6,480 nucleotides of DNA from positions 1 through 6,480 of the forward strand of contig CALCNS010000304.1 of NCBI GenBank assembly GCA_937897315.1. Reading direction: 5' to 3'. This document shows, one piece after another, positions 6,011-6,480 of this stretch (positions within the stretch are counted from its first letter, which is position 1; the number at the start of each line of letters is the position of its first letter). The notes beneath the pieces are model-generated. The model was not told the origin of the DNA. It saw only the letters and a list, made by a program, of their open reading frames with translations, and made no database searches. The stretch is from an uncultured Bacillota bacterium (GTDB lineage Bacteria; Bacillota; JAAYKD01). The position numbers were made by a program, and so were the translations under genes.

Positions 6011-6376
6011 CTAGAACAAACCACCGGGCATTTTTAAATTCCCGCTAATCTTCTCCATTTCGCTGTCATACATTTCGGTAGCTTTCCTTAATCCTTCATT
6101 AATTGCAGCCAACAATAAATCTTGTAGCATTTCCACATCATCTGGATCAACAACTTCTGGTTTAACGACAATGGACTGTAGTTTTTTTTCGCCAGTAAAC
6201 ACTACTTCAATTGCTCCGCCCCCAACGGTTGCATTCACCGTTCTCGTCTTCATCTCTTCTTGCAATTTCGCCATATCTTCTTGCATTTGAGTTTGCATTT
6301 TCTGTGCTTGTTTTAACAATTGCTGCATATTTCCACCGCCCATACCTGGGAATCCTTTACTCTTTCCTCCACGCAT
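6011..6376 (-). CDS. ybaB: Nucleoid-associated protein, YbaB/EbfC family
   Basis: This is a small DNA-binding protein of 121 residues that forms dimers with tweezer-like helices and associates with the nucleoid. The N-terminus is glycine- and methionine-rich (GFPGMGGGNM, 8-17). A long amphipathic helix follows (MQQLLKQAQKMQTQMQEDMAKLQEE, within 17-41), then the conserved VNATVGGGAIEVVFTG (47-62), VKPEVVDPDDVEMLQDLLLAAINE (71-94) and a C-terminal KMPGG (115-119). AAGGA nine bases upstream of the ATG overlaps the dnaX stop codon (AAGGATGA), which points to coupled translation. Its place between dnaX and recR is one of the most conserved bacterial gene orders, although the functional reason is not settled. 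Confidence 0.96.
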   Translation of the reverse strand: MRGGKSKGFPGMGGGNMQQLLKQAQKMQTQMQEDMAKLQEEMKTRTVNATVGGGAIEVVFTGEKKLQSIVVKPEVVDPDDVEMLQDLLLAAINEGLRKATEMYDSEMEKISGNLKMPGGLF

Positions 6377-6382
6377 TTAGGT

Positions 6383-6480
6383 TCATCCTTTCTGATTCTG
6401 GTTTTCCTTTGGTTGTGGAGAAGCGATTTCCACTTTGTCTTTTCCTGCCCATTGTATTGCTGCTTGGATTAGCCAATCCT
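6383..6480 (-). CDS. dnaX: DNA polymerase III subunit gamma/tau, C-terminal end (partial)
   Basis: The window holds only the last 31 codons and the TGA stop at 6383-6385; the gene begins beyond the right edge. The peptide runs from DWLIQAAIQWAGKDKVEI into a hydrophilic Gln/Asn/Lys-rich tail, resembling the ends of Firmicute tau proteins (a helix ending near a hydrophobic KVEI strand). The short fragment alone is weak evidence. The assignment leans on the conserved dnaX-ybaB-recR order and on the six-base gap to ybaB, whose ribosome binding site overlaps this stop. The tau C-terminus normally contacts the polymerase alpha subunit and DnaB. That function belongs to the whole protein and cannot be judged here. 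Confidence 0.85.
   Translation of the reverse strand, partial: DWLIQAAIQWAGKDKVEIASPQPKENQNQKG

Noticed and set aside
6383..6480. An alternative open minus-strand frame at the right edge, one base off from the dnaX frame
   Set aside because: It gives a Ser/Asn/Arg-rich sequence without family likeness and runs into ybaB before stopping, whereas the chosen frame stops just before the ybaB start and fits the conserved gene order.

Overview
The window looks like chromosomal DNA of a Gram-positive Firmicute (Bacillota). The signs are strong AGGAGG-type ribosome binding sites, a CtsR-type operator at clpP, a DarA/PstA cyclic-di-AMP receptor, a SpoIIIAA-like ATPase, and the dnaX-ybaB-recR order. 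The split two-subunit [4Fe-4S] class I fumarase fits an anaerobic or facultative lineage (Clostridia such as Peptococcaceae-like groups, or anaerobic Bacilli). The species cannot be named from the sequence alone. All ten genes, two of them cut by the window edges, lie on the minus strand, so transcription runs from high to low coordinates. No intergenic gap exceeds about 110 bases, and I see no RNA gene, mobile element or CRISPR array.

In transcription order, the first group is a DNA replication and repair block: the last 31 codons of dnaX, the nucleoid protein ybaB/ebfC, recR with a TTG start, and a GNAT acetyltransferase. These are separated by 6 to 24 bases and probably form one operon. 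clpP follows with its own near-consensus sigma-A promoter, a CtsR-like direct-repeat operator over the -35 box, and an intrinsic terminator, so it looks like a single-gene stress-regulated unit. Next is a solitary SagB-type FMN oxidoreductase gene closed by a second intrinsic terminator.

A metabolic operon then begins: fumarate hydratase alpha, fumarate hydratase beta (GTG start), and a 519-residue ATPase joining a SpoIIIAA-like N-terminal half to a C-terminal R3H nucleic-acid-binding domain. The beta subunit stop and the ATPase start overlap (ATGA). Directly behind that gene lies a textbook sigma-A promoter for darA, whose first 69 codons run off the left edge.

Most genes are well-known housekeeping families. 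The points worth a second look are the atypical ClpP active-site region together with its CtsR-like control, the coupling of the R3H-SpoIIIAA ATPase to fumarase, and the orphan SagB-like enzyme. I found no convincing evidence of an entirely new system.
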